From Brachynemurus nebulosus (lineage: Eukaryota; Arthropoda; Insecta; Neuroptera; Myrmeleontidae): a stretch of 64,000 bases of DNA. The notes under the pieces are model-generated. The model ran no database searches, was not told the DNA's origin, and was given only the letters and a program-made list of their open reading frames with translations. A program made the position numbers and the translations under genes. This document shows, piece by piece, positions 12,650 through 23,459 of the stretch; the first letter of the stretch is position 1; each line of letters begins with the position of its first letter. The stretch spans positions 13,429,543 to 13,493,542 of the forward strand of contig JAPWDM010000001.1 of NCBI GenBank assembly GCA_035578155.1, read 5' to 3'.

Positions 12650-13085
12650 GAGCGAGTCACTTCTGGATATACGGAAAATGACCTATACCATATTTTCGCG
12701 CTTATTTCACGCTGTCGAACAATAATTTCGCTCTATTCTAAAATTTAATAGAAAATCGAAAAATCCAACTATAGCTTACAGGGAAAAAGTAAGATAAGTA
12801 AGAATCGAAACCAACGGCGATAATTAGGAGAAACTCACCTAGGAGTTTCGCGCAATTTTCGCACTGAATATAACTGCTTTTCGGAAAAAATCGGAGAAAA
12901 TTGTTTTAGGACAGAAAAGTGAGCTAGTCATTTCCGAATTTAGAGAAAGTTACTTATACATCTACTATATCTTTGCGCTTATTTCGCGCTGTCTTAACAA
13001 TACTCAATAGAAAAATGGAAAATCTAAAAATTTTGTGTCTCCTCAAGGGGAAAAACTTTTGTTACTATGTATAATCCGGCCCACA
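12650..13085. repeat. Degenerate tandem duplication, period about 270 bp
   Basis: GTGAGCGAGTCACTTC near 12648 and GTGAGCTAGTCATTTCC near 12920 begin two diverged copies. Each continues through CGCGCTTATTTCACGCTGTC / TGCGCTTATTTCGCGCTGTC and a region of AATAGAAAAT words. Confidence 0.5.
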
Positions 13086-13099
13086 GTGCACCTCAATAT

Positions 13100-13505
13100 A
13101 GTGATTTAACTTGTATTATCTTTTTTCTGGTGGAATTTGATAAAATTTTATTCGATGATTAAGAAAGAAATTTTTATGTGAAAATCAGCTGACAGCACAA
13201 TAGCATCGAAAAGAAAAATCAACGGTAATTTTAAATGATAGACGTTTTTAAAGACGTAACATTTCATTTACCGGGCAGTCTCTATAGCTATAGAAAATGA
13301 AAAATTTTGAAATCATTAGTAAACTGAATTAATTCTTTTAAAAACGTTTACATTTTAAAATTACCATTAATTTTTCTCTTCGGTATTATGGTGTTCTCCC
13401 ATAACAAAGATTATGCTTTACACATAAAAATCTCATTCCAAACCATCGGGTATAATTTTATCAAAATTCACCAAAGATAATAAAAATTAATAATGTTACA
13501 CCCTG
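13100..13505. repeat. Fold-back repeat
   Basis: The left arm (GGTGGAATTTGATAAAATTT, then AAATTTTTATGTGAAAATCA, and a ...CGGTAATTTTAAA block near 13245) is roughly the reverse complement of the right arm (TTTAAAATTACCATTAATTT near 13353, TAAAAATCTCATTCCAAACC, AATTTTATCAAAATTCACC near 13455). The arms are about 150 bp with a loop of about 100 bp. Confidence 0.6.
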
Positions 13506-13509
13506 TATC

Positions 13510-13770
13510 AAGCGCGTATACAAGGAGGGGGGGGGGAGTCAAGGAGTCATGCCCCCCCCCCCCGAGAATTAAAAATATACATTAGGTATTATTTAATTTT
13601 AAATAATACCGGTAAATTTGCCAGTTGACGTTTTTTTTTTTTTTTTTTTGGGTCAACAAAGAAGTTTAATTTATTATTTTTTTGTTAATTTTGCTACAGA
13701 AATTTTTTTAATCCTATTATTTTCGACATGACCACCCCTCTCCCCAAGAACTTCGGCTGTATACGTCCCT
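13510..13770 (+). repeat. Dispersed repeat bounded by GTATACAAGG / GTATACG words
   Basis: Contains GCGCGTATACAAGG, G- and C-homopolymers (13525-13563) and GAGAATTAAAAATATACATT. The reverse-complement counterpart is at about 42650-42790 (TTAATTCTCGGGGTCGGG, CCTTGTATACACCC), so it is a mobile or dispersed family. No coding capacity. Confidence 0.5.
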
Positions 13771-13782
13771 GCCCTGTATATA

Positions 13783-14725
13783 GGGTAAGTGCGGGAGAGA
13801 TGCCGCACATTTTGAAAACACTTGATAATTCTTAAAGTATGCATTTAATGGATTTGAAATTTGGTACACAATAAATGTAAACATTGTTCTTTAAAATTAT
13901 TTATAAATAATTTTAAATTTTGAGTCATAAAGGATTCACATAATTAACATTATTGTAGAGCCTGCAAAGCGGCGTCTCTCCCACACCTATGGGAGAGATG
14001 CCGCATCAAAAAAGGAGAGACTTCACATTGTTCATATTAAAGATTTTGCATTTTACACACATCTCCATACATGATGCACGCCATATGTAACCATTTTTGG
14101 CACTTTATACATCTTAACCAGTCAACTTTTTTTTTGTTTCTGAGTACTTTTCAAAACATTCAATACACGGGCAATCATCATTATTTTCCTTGTATTCACG
14201 AATATGAGAGCTTTTTCTGATCCATTAATGGATCTTTAATATTTACGTGACATAATTTACAGTCAAAAAAAAATTGCATAATTAAGATATGTTTTTACTA
14301 TGTAATATGATGCGGCATGTATACCAACTTTAAATGCGGCATCTCTCCTTTTTGTTGGAATAGATAGCGCATGTTGCTATAGCAAGCATAGTGCAGAATT
14401 CTAACCTAAGATTTTATACAGTACTTTTAAAATATACCTAAATTAACAACAAAACTCATTTTTATTAAAACAATAAAATATACATTCTTAAATTCTAATG
14501 AATTAAATGCTTGATAAAATATTATGTTAAAAAACTTACTTTTCAATAATAAAAAGTTGGATAATTACTAAACTGATGGACTAATCATAAATGTTACCAT
14601 ATACAGCTTAAATAAATAACTTATTTTAAACATATAATCCATTAATAGCGCTATCTATCAATCAACGGACGAACTATGGCTACTGCGGCGTCTCTCCCGA
14701 CGCGGCATGTCTCCCGCACTTACCC
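13783..14725. mobile_element. Non-autonomous TIR element flanked by TATA/TA
   Basis: Left end GGGTAAGTGCGGGAGAGATG; right end is its near-perfect reverse complement (CATGTCTCCCGCACTTACCC). TATA lies directly outside both ends (13779-13782 and 14726-14729), fitting a TA or TATA target. The motif GGGAGAGATGCCGC recurs inside in both orientations. The ends resemble those of 55173-56079 (GGGGAGAGATG, also beside TA), so they may be one superfamily. No transposase frame. Confidence 0.7.
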
Positions 14726-14729
14726 TATA

Positions 14730-16237
14730 AAATAGCACGTCTAATTTAAAAGTTGTTTATAAAATTTTGTAAATTTTTTTATAGCTATCCGTGTAACCAA
14801 TTCATACGTAATTGCCTTCCCTTACTTCGAAGCACTAGTGTATTTGAAAAAACAAATTTCTTAGTTTTATGTGGCCAAGACATTAACTAAAAATTAATGA
14901 CTTAAACTAGTAAAATTTAACGTAATTTTACAACCAAAAATTATATTTGATCATATAATTTTATTCTAAATTAGAAAATTAATAATTTGAATGAATTGGG
15001 AGCTATCTTTTTATTTCACAATTCATATTTTAATAAAATACAATAAAAGTGACTTTTAAAAACTATATTGCATATTTTTTAACTGACGCCACTGATAAAA
15101 TTACTGTTGAAAATAGCATTATCCAGACAATTTATTGAATAAAATCATTTAGAGTAAAAATAAATAAATATAAATAAAAATGTAGAACTGAAAAATTCCA
15201 ACTAGATACGTCCAGTTTACTACGATCGGTAATAAAATTGCAGACATTTAAAGCAATTAAATATGTCCTTACTATCGGGTGACAACATTTACATTCCATA
15301 AACAGAGCTTTCACTAGCAAATAAAACATAATTCACCCTCTACCGAGAATGTTTCATTTCTACACTGTTTAACGACTTTTACATAAAAAATGCTATACCT
15401 ATTTGTAAAAGCATAAAAGTTTTTAAAGGTACGAACAGTCCATTGAGTAGTGTCGCTGACTACAGTGCGAAGGATCGCAATTTAGATTCCTACTTTGGAT
15501 TTTAATTAATTAATTATTAACCCATTACGACTCATAGTATTATGCATATAATACCGTAGGAAAATCATGTTGTGTACTTTTTTCACAGAATTTTTTTTTA
15601 ATATAAAATACCAATAAAATATCTTTTTTGTACTTTTTGCTTTCTGTTTATGAAACAAATGTTATTAAAACGTTTCAATCTGACTTTTAACAGGCATTTA
15701 AAAAATGATCTGTCACCAAGCGTCTCATTTTAGTAGTCCAGTGCAGTTATGTATAAAAAATGAATAATCTCGAAACCGAGTATTCCTGATTTGAAATCCT
15801 ATAAAGTTCACCATATAAAACTACCGTTAATTTTCTTTCTCGATATTACCAGCTCTCTCATAAATATCTCAAACGGACGTGTGGTGTTATCCTAAAAATG
15901 ATATCAGGATTTTCTTTTAGAATTTATGTAAGAATTTTATTCCGAATCTTTGTATTAAATTTAAAAAAAAAAGTAGAAATAGGAGCGGACTTTAATGGGT
16001 TAGCTACTTTCGTATTCGCTCGCTCTTAGATCCAGTCAACATTAAGGAGTACTAAACACTAAATTAAGAATGGTGAAATTTGGGTGTACTCGCTTGTCAC
16101 ATTGTCTCATTACTCCTGTAGAAGAGAAGCTACCACCCCTAGTGGCGAATAATATCTGCCACTACAAAACCGGCATTGGTCATGAAAATCGTAATGAATT
16201 TAACCGGAAACTAATCTTGGTTCTAATAAAAAGTTTC
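14730..16237. other. Non-coding DNA with a possible tRNA-like scrap
   Basis: No gene. 15430-15500 (TGAGTAGTGTCGCTGACTAC, CGAAGGATCGCAATTTAGAT) vaguely resembles a degenerate tRNA-derived repeat. The rest is AT-rich and unassigned. Confidence 0.35.
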
Positions 16238-16245
16238 ATATAGTC

Positions 16246-16957
16246 CAGACATGGCCCGCGGACCAAATCCAGCCCGAGTAATGGATTTATGTGGCCCGCG
16301 AACAATTTTTCAATATTATTATTGTTATTTTTATTAATATTTTTACTTAAAGAAATAAGTGTTTTGATTAACATTTTTTTAATTTTAATATTTCGTCCGG
16401 CCCAAAAAATAGTATATTATTCAACGAGCTAGTAATAATAGCTATTACTCACAAAGATGAAATTGCAACACAAGCTGAGCTTGCGAGGTGAGTGTCGTAA
16501 TGCATCTGAGTGAGTAATAGCCATTGCAAGGGAGTAGAATGCAATATTTTTTTTACGACTTTTTTCCTTTTTTATTTAAATAAAACTGAATATAAATTTG
16601 AAATCAAATTTTTAATGTATTTCTGATATTAAATGTTTGTATAATATGTATAAAACGATCAAAACAAAATATAAAATACTTTGCTTACTTGTACGTTACT
16701 ATACGTAACATATTATATTAAATTAAAACTTGATACATACATTATTCACATAACAATCGCAAACCTATTGAATAATGGTTAATACTGTGATTTCATTGGT
16801 CAAAAAGGTATTGAGTAATGATCATTCCTCCACACCTTTGAATAATGCCTAACTTTCTCAACAATGAACAGATGTATAATGAGTGTGTTCTTCAACAGGA
16901 GTAGAAAAACATTTTTTTCCAATCAGGCCTGGGGATAAAAACAGTTGGTCATGTCTG
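16246..16957. mobile_element. hAT-type non-autonomous element
   Basis: Left end CAGACATGGCCCGCGGACC; right end read in reverse CAGACATGACCAACTG. Flanking octamers ATATAGTC (16238-16245) and ATCTAGCC (16958-16965) match at 6 of 8, fitting an old 8-bp duplication. Internal GGCCCGCG blocks (16250-16305) are typical of this hAT type and resemble 58851-59077. Inside is a perfect 11-bp inverted pair GCTATTACTCA (16441-16451) / TGAGTAATAGC (16511-16521) around a CTTGCGAGGTGAG loop, perhaps a nested element. Confidence 0.55.
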
Positions 16958-16965
16958 ATCTAGCC

Positions 16966-19900
16966 GATTGTAAAAAATTATAAGAAAATATGAAATTATA
17001 TATTTTAAAATTCAAAACATATTATTAGCATTAATTTCGTTATGCGTATGTGAATTTCTTAAAAATCTAAAATATGATGGCAACGCAGAGTTAAATGATT
17101 ATCATTTTTAATAAAATTTTTAAAGCAAAAATTATGACAGCCTCTTTTTCTCGCCAAACTATTTAATTAAATACCCCAGTAGAAAAGCTATACATATATT
17201 AATAAATTAATTCCAATATACAAATGCAAATACAATTAGTACTATCACAACAATACAAAATAAACTACCCGGCACTATTGGATTTACTCATCTAAAAAAA
17301 AATCCCTACAACATCAAAATATTACAGAATTGCCAGATTATAAAAAAAAAGTAAATAAATTTGCAATATTTTTATTTTGAAATTTCCATAAAAACATGAA
17401 CTTCATAATAATTAAATACATTAAAAAATTATAAAATGTTTGTGCATACAGGGTGCTCAAATTCAACGATTATTATTCGTACTTTATATTGCTTCCAAGA
17501 TTACTAAAGTAACGGAAGCATTGCGATCATTTTTGAAATATAAAAAATCCCTCCTCCTCTACCTCCCCTCAGAAAAAAAAATTAAAATTTTCACGCAAGT
17601 TTTACATTTTAGGGTTTCGTGAACAATTTTGGTTTGAATATTTGAATTTTAAGGAGTGTGTTTTTTTTTTTATTAAGGTACCATCACAGTGTGACCGACC
17701 GAAAAATAATCAATTTTCGCATTTTTCGGATGAATAGGATGGGGGAATGAGGATGAATTTTTTTTACGATTAATACCACTATTTAACGATACAAAAATAT
17801 TTTTTTATTCATTTTTATTTTTTCTTTATAACTATTAGAATTTTTTGAAAACGTGTCTTTAAAAAAGGGCGGCTATTGGTGCCGCGCAGTGGCCTATTGC
17901 GACCGCAGTTTTCATCCGAAAGAAAATCAAATATATTATCAATCTGTAGGTAAGCCGCTATCTTCCTATGGAGGTTTTTTCTTTTTTTGGAAATTTGAAA
18001 AAATGGCAGTGGTTTGAATAAAGTGTACAAAATTTAGGCCTTTTCTTTAACAGTTTTCCGTGTGAAAAAACAGAAAGATTTCAAAAAAAGCTTCCATAGA
18101 AACATGGAGAATGTAATAAAGAATATTCTGTCAAAATTTCAAACTTATAGCTTGGAAACTTTTCCTCTGACAGTGGGTACCATTTTAAAAAGGACATTTC
18201 GAGACAAATGCGTTTAAACTTTGTCTCGAAATTGTTTCAAATCATTGTTTCAACAAAAATGTGATACTGTGGTGATAACAATTAATCTTATACGTTCACT
18301 GGTTGTGGAAAGACTGAATGTGAAGTGCTATAACATCCCGCCAAAAGACGCCAATCGATCCAGAGAGTTTTGTACTTAGACTAAATCCATTGATCCGTTA
18401 TCGTAGCGACCGTAATAATTCGAATTTCAATTTGAAATTTTGAGAGAACATGCATAACTGTATGTACTTTAAGATAAGACCAAAAAAAATTCTAACCAAT
18501 TTTATGTTTTTTACAATAGTTTTTTTATAAGTTTTTCTACACACTAGCGAAGTTTCATCAAAATTGTGAATTTCCCTGTGGGTGCGTCTTCTTGTAAGGG
18601 GCTGTCTGTCCCGGGCCACACACTAGATAGAAAGTCCAGGCGCAGTGGTAGGAGGCCCATATTGATAACTATAGTATGTAGGTTATATAATGCTACATTT
18701 CTTTTTCTTTTTTTTTTGCTAGTCAACGGTATTTTGGGGAAGAATTTGAAACTTTTTTTGGCTCATCCACGCGATTTCATATTATTATTTGTGCCTTAAA
18801 TTGGGACTCCGTATTAGAGGGCGCCCTAGGTCTCCGAGGGTTACTTCGCCACTATTTATAAGCCACTATTTGTAATTGATATAAATTCCATTATTTGACG
18901 CAATATAAACATAGCTATCTTTCTGAACAGCCTATACCTACATGTTTCAACACATACATTGTATGTATATACATTTTCATTTATGTAAATAATATTTGTA
19001 AAAATATCATGTTGCGTTTGTTAAAATACCTTATCATCTGTTTACATGAATTAACATGAACAAAAAAGTGAAATTTTACTTTTCACAAAACTCATTGCTC
19101 TGTCACAACTCTACTGTCCCGTACAACCGTACCCCCTCATCACATTGCAAACGCACCAGTAACCAGTTATCATTTAAACCTGCTGAGTATGTATATTTTA
19201 TATGGGATAATATTATACGTACACATATTCGTATATTTTATATGTTAGAGAATAATAGTCTTGTTGTAAATTTACCTATACATACATAAATACATTACTT
19301 TATAACAAATAATCTTTTTACTGATATGTTGATAGATGCGTAGGTCAAATATTTGAGCTTGGAAAATGGAAATACACAGTCCGTGTGGACGCATTCTGGA
19401 ATTTATGATAGTGGGGGTTACAAGGAATCCGGTCAATAAAACAAATGTGTGTCGACAATTATTTATTTGTTTTTTGAAATTTTAAAAACCTTTCACCAAA
19501 AAAAAAAAAAAAAGATTTCAAGCCGAATTTTGCCCGAAAAACAGAAAAGATTATGCTGCTCTTTTTAGCGTTATGGGTTGGGTATAGAGGCTTTTGAACT
19601 GGGAACAGCAATTATAATTATCGAAAATAGCCATGAACTACAGACCAGTGAAGACTATTATATTATACTGCTAGACAAAGCGTAAAAGCCAGTTTGTAAG
19701 CATTTTTCTTGAAGCAGGTAACAGGATGAGACGGGTGAAATTTAAGGAATATAATATTTAATGTCAATTTTTTAGCAAATTTGACTATAATTATTGCAAC
19801 TGACATAATTTGTATACGTACGTGTTTTGAAAATAAAGCGAATCCCACTTTCTTTCTTTAAAAATTTTTCAGTTTCTTCTCAAAAAGTAAAATTTTGTTA

Positions 19901-22083
19901 TCAATATTATATTTTGACAATAAATATTTGAAATCGTTACTACAGATACAAATTACATTGAACTTGGTCGTATCTGGCTGCCTCAATTATACATTTGTAT
20001 AATTAGTCTATATAATATAAAGTCTGTTCCATGAACAAAAGTAAAATTCAATTTAAAGCCCCCAAAAAATCGATTTTTTTCATGATTTTTTCACATTTTA
20101 CGACTTTTGAATCTGAACTAAGAAATTGCACATGTTTGTATTTGGATTTGGAAATTGTTATCCCTCCAATTTAGTCAAAAGAAAAAGATAAGATTTTTAT
20201 TAGTATCGTTCAAAACAGTAACTCTAATATTTTAATTTTTAATATTGTCAGTGTTTATTTTCCTCATTTACGACATGTCACCTTCTTTCATTTACAACCA
20301 ACTTTATATACTATATACCAATTTCAAAATTCATGAAAAGGGAAACCATAAACTATTTTCATGGATCGTCACATTTTAAAGTACTCAAGGGAATAATATC
20401 AACAAAATAAATTTTCCGCTAAAGATTTAAACAAACAAACAAACTCACAAAATTACAATGATTAAAAGCAACTAAATAATAATGTCAGCTGACAGTTTCT
20501 AGAAAATAAAACGAAGCGAAGAAGATGATAATATTTTGTTTTTATAGAAATAAATAAAAAAAACTAATATTCTTTTTATTTTTATAATAATAAAATTATA
20601 AAACCATATTTTATTTAATAAGACAGTAAACTGCTTTTCTGTCGTATTAAATATTGTACATTTTCATTATTTTCTATTTTTCTTCCATTAAAATTAATTT
20701 TAAAATTGTAATATTTTGTAATAAATAAATTTGGTTGTGATGGTTTTCATCAACTGATTTCGTATAATATTATTATCTATCTATTGGCAAATCACACGAA
20801 GTCACCATTTAATGTTTAGCCTAATCGTTTAGCCTAGACTTTTTCATTCGCCACGAGACGGCTAAAGTTGATCGTCAAACAAATGTTAGTAATTAGGAAT
20901 TGTCCGTTTTTATTTAGAAACAATAAGACATTCCAAAAAGTATGCCAACTTGTATTTTGCAAATAAAACAGCACAAATTCTGTGAATTATCAAAACCTAA
21001 TACCACCTTGCCTACTGACCGTAATTCCTTTTTTAATCACTAGTTCACGTATCGTTAAAATTTATAATTTCCATTAAATTAACAAAAGTCAGCGGCAATT
21101 AAAACATTTTAATTGGTTAGACGCTAAATATAATTTAAAGTATTGTTTTAGTACTGTTCCACTGTCTATAAAAGTGTTGTATTTGTGAAGGTGAGAAAAA
21201 AAATTAATTACGACATTTATTAATATCGGTATTTTTATTAGATTTTCTTTAATATTCTTTAGCCATTTGGTATTTGGCTGCGTTATTATTTTCATCCTCT
21301 TTATTTTACTTTTAAAAAAGTGATAAAAAATAACATTAAGGGGGACCACTAGTGTGACCGCCCGAAAAAAGGTGATTTTTGGGAATTTTTAAAAAAAAAA
21401 CTACTGTATGGAATGTTTTAGTATTTTAAGGATATATTCGTTGATATATAATAAATCCATGATAAAATTTTTGGACCAAAAAATTGAAAATTCAGTGAGT
21501 TATTCGCGATCTCCCAAGGCTCCAAAAAAAAAAGTTCCCCTACTACTGCACTGATAGCGGCATGGCACCTTCACAGTGCCTGAAATCAAAAAGACAAAAA
21601 CGCCTATTAAACTAGAAGGTATTGCCCGTGCCATGAACCTAAAATCGAAAAAAAAAATTGAAATTTAACAAAATGATGGACTTCCTAAAAAAAAGTTTCA
21701 AATTTTGCCCGAAAATTTGATGACATTTGGCCTGCAAAAATTACATTTTTTATTCGATCGGAAAACTGGAGGCTCATGGCACGAAGAAGTATAAAAGAAG
21801 CTGTAATAAGAATCAAATCGATCGAATGATTTGTCTCCGAGTTACAACTGCAGCAAATTTGAAAAATGTAGTATTTCTTTACCTTACCTTTTAGTTTTAA
21901 TCACTGAGAATTTTTACTAAAATTATTTACGATGTACTCACGACAACGGTCATAATAAAACTAGATGAGTCATTTAAATATGTCAGGGTCTAGCTGCTCC
22001 ACAACATGTGACTGGCAGCCACGTCCAGAAACTCTCGAACTATTAACTTCCATACATTTCTCAATACCTCAAAGTTAACAATG
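16966..22083. other. Non-coding AT-rich DNA with short dispersed repeats
   Basis: No gene is supported. 17670-17760 (GTGTGACCGACCGAAAAATA) and 21335-21400 (GTGTGACCGCCCGAAAAAAG) are related dispersed sequences. 18535-18620 is a Helitron-monomer-like scrap (CTAGCGAAGTTTCATCAAAA). The rest, including 18620-21330, shows nothing I recognise. This stretch ends in the unique DNA flanking the palindromic element. Confidence 0.45.
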
Positions 22084-22089
22084 AAAATC
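22084..22089. repeat. Target-site duplication, left copy (AAAATC)
   Basis: AAAATC directly abuts the left end of the palindromic element and is repeated at 32784-32789, directly after its right end. Removing the element and one copy joins the flanks as AATGAAAATCAGAATCC. Confidence 0.8.
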
Positions 22090-22124
22090 AGTAGTAGAAA
22101 TATGGGGCTACGGGATCCTCCATC

Positions 22125-22192
22125 CCTCCATCCGACTTTTTGAGCGACCTCGGATGGAGGCAAAACTACCGAGGCGGTTCTAGAAGCCTCCG
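22125..22192. repeat. Terminal GC-rich double hairpin, left arm
   Basis: Two inverted repeats lie close to the element end: CCTCCATCCG (22125-22134) with CGGATGGAGG (22151-22160), and GAGGC with GCCTC (about 22171-22190). This is the most GC-rich part of the arm. The mirror copy at about 32681-32748 has one visible base change (GGCGGTGGG versus GGTGGTGGG). Confidence 0.75.
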
Positions 22193-22239
22193 GCGGTGGG
22201 TGGAGCAAAATTTTTTTCTAGCCTAGCGGAACTTGATCC

Positions 22240-22296
22240 AACCTAACAGAACCTAAGGAAATTTGGTGTAACCTAACAGATTGTTTCTAACCTAAG
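22240..22296 (+). repeat. Four AACCTAA(C/G) words near the element end
   Basis: AACCTAAC or AACCTAAG occurs at 22240, 22250, 22270 and 22289, with a related GCCTAGCGG just before. The word contains CCTAA, the complement of the insect telomere unit TTAGG, but the spacing (10, 20, 19 bp) is not telomeric. Mirrored at about 32577-32633. Possibly terminal-protein or replication-factor sites; that is inference. Confidence 0.6.
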
Positions 22297-22307
22297 AATT
22301 CCCTAAT

Positions 22308-22435
22308 AGATGGCGCAGCCACCTTCGAGCCCTGTAAATTCCCTAATAGATGACGCAGTCACCTTTGATAGCGTTGCTGGTCTGGATTCCTGTGTGTAAG
22401 TTTGAAAAATTGTCAACAGGTGGCGCAGTCACCTT
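22308..22435 (+). repeat. Three GGCGCAG(C/T)CACCTT repeats
   Basis: Copies start at 22308, 22348 and 22418. Copies 1 and 2 are preceded by TTCCCTAATAGATG; copies 2 and 3 are followed by TTTGATAGCG. Copy 3 is a hairpin, AGGTG-GCGCAGT-CACCT. They lie upstream of gene A, between the terminal zone and the CRE duplications. Mirrored at about 32438-32565. Confidence 0.75.
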
Positions 22436-22524
22436 TGATAGCGTCGTTAGTCTGAACCACCGCGAATTCTGTACCTAGATTCAAAATTCCATGAAAAGGT
22501 GGCGTTGCTTTCATAATTTTATAA

Positions 22525-22757
22525 TATTTTTATCTGAAAACGGGTTTAAACTTGTATAAATTGTCAGCTGACGTCATTAGAAGGAATGCTGATATTAATA
22601 GCAGAGATTTCTGTCTAATATGCAAAAATGAATTTTATCATATGATTGTATATTTTTATCTGAAAACAGGTTTAAACTTGTATAAATTGTCAGCTGACGT
22701 CACTAAAGGTAAACTGTTATTAATAGCGGAGATTTCTATCTAATATGCAAAAAATGA
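22525..22757 (+). promoter_or_regulatory. 126-bp upstream duplication carrying CRE sites (left gene A)
   Basis: Two direct copies start at 22525 and 22651 (TATTTTTATCTGAAAAC). Each holds GTTTAAACTTGTATAAATTG, then CAGCTGACGTCA and CTAATATGCAAAAA. The perfect CRE/ATF palindrome TGACGTCA is at 22569-22576 and 22695-22702. A third CRE lies at the core promoter. I infer an upstream activating region for gene A. Mirrored at 32116-32348. Confidence 0.7.
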
Positions 22758-22800
22758 AGCAACAGGTTTTAACCTGCATGGCTACATAAAGTGTGATAAA

Positions 22801-22855
22801 TGACGTCATCAGGCTATCTTTCTGCTATAAAAGGGCGCGACAGAATTTCTTCAGT
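22801..22855 (+). promoter_or_regulatory. Core promoter of left gene A
   Basis: CRE palindrome TGACGTCA (22801-22808), TATA box TATAAAAG (22826-22833) followed by GGCGCG, and arthropod initiator TCAGT (22851-22855). The initiator A at 22853 is 27 bp from the first T of the TATA box. The leader to the ATG would be about 94 nt. The same architecture precedes all four genes of the element. Confidence 0.8.
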
Positions 22856-22946
22856 TACAATTTTGTTCGAAACTTTAGTGAAAAAACATTAAATCTTATT
22901 GTTGTGAATTTTCAATTGTTGTGTTAACAATTAATTATTGCCAACA

Positions 22947-23345
22947 ATGGAATCCATTACTACTGGTGCTTCATCTGGAAACAGAAACTTAATTCAAAAA
23001 ATGGCTGGAAATTTTGTGGAGGAATTGAATCATCTTGGTGCTGTTAAACGATGGATTAAACTTTCTGATATGGAAATTGGAAAAGTATATAAAATAATGG
23101 GCGCAAGTCAATTGCCGTCAAAATTCGATTCATCGAAAATGAAGACAATATTGGAATTGGAAATTGGATACATTTCGTTACCAGCGAGATTTGACAATTT
23201 GAACGAGCAGATGCTGGCATGGTTGCAAAGCAATCCAAAACTGGGTATTATGAATAATGGACCCATTGGACTAACTCATAAATTGCAATTCAAAACGTTG
23301 GATCTTCTTGAAATCGTGGAGGATGCTGAATGGCGAATTTTGTAA
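22947..23345 (+). CDS. Gene A, left copy: 132-aa protein of unknown function
   Basis: I chose the ATG at 22947 because it has a strong CAACAATGG context and lies about 94 nt below a TATA/TCAGT promoter; the frame is open slightly upstream but without an ATG. The 132-aa protein has no signal peptide, membrane segment or metal motif. Its middle reads as a compact alternating strand pattern: KRWIKLSDMEIGKVYKI, then a KTILELEIGYISLPARF stretch, ending DLLEIVEDAEWRIL. This recalls small beta-rich proteins common in insect virus-like elements, perhaps nucleic-acid binding, but I cannot name a family. The right copy differs at one residue (K here, E there, in MEIG-K/E-VYK). It converges with gene B 2.3 kb away. 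Lack of stops in both arms suggests selection or recent duplication. Confidence 0.75.
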   Translation: MESITTGASSGNRNLIQKMAGNFVEELNHLGAVKRWIKLSDMEIGKVYKIMGASQLPSKFDSSKMKTILELEIGYISLPARFDNLNEQMLAWLQSNPKLGIMNNGPIGLTHKLQFKTLDLLEIVEDAEWRIL

Positions 23346-23426
23346 TTTACTCTCTTCAAAATGTATTATTTAATTGTACTATGGATTTTAAAAATTTCAA
23401 TATTGTATCAATTTTTACATATATAT

Positions 23427-23432
23427 AATAAA
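23427..23432 (+). terminator. Poly(A) signal of left gene A
   Basis: AATAAA about 80 nt after the stop, followed by a GT-rich TTGGTGATCTTTG stretch at about 23447. Mirrored at 31441-31446. Confidence 0.65.
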
Positions 23433-23459
23433 AATTATAAATTCAATTGGTGATCTTTG

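Noticed and set aside
21990..22208. 72-aa frame crossing the left end of the palindromic element
   Set aside because: It spans the insertion junction and has no counterpart at the right end.
22240..22296. Telomeric repeat tract
   Set aside because: AACCTAA words are spaced 10-20 bp apart and interrupted, not tandem TTAGG.
22552..22743. 63-aa frame in the 126-bp duplication (and mirror at 32130)
   Set aside because: A reading of the duplicated regulatory block; it lies upstream of the TATA box.
23056..23238. 60-aa frame antisense to gene A (and mirror at 31635)
   Set aside because: Shadow of gene A on the opposite strand.
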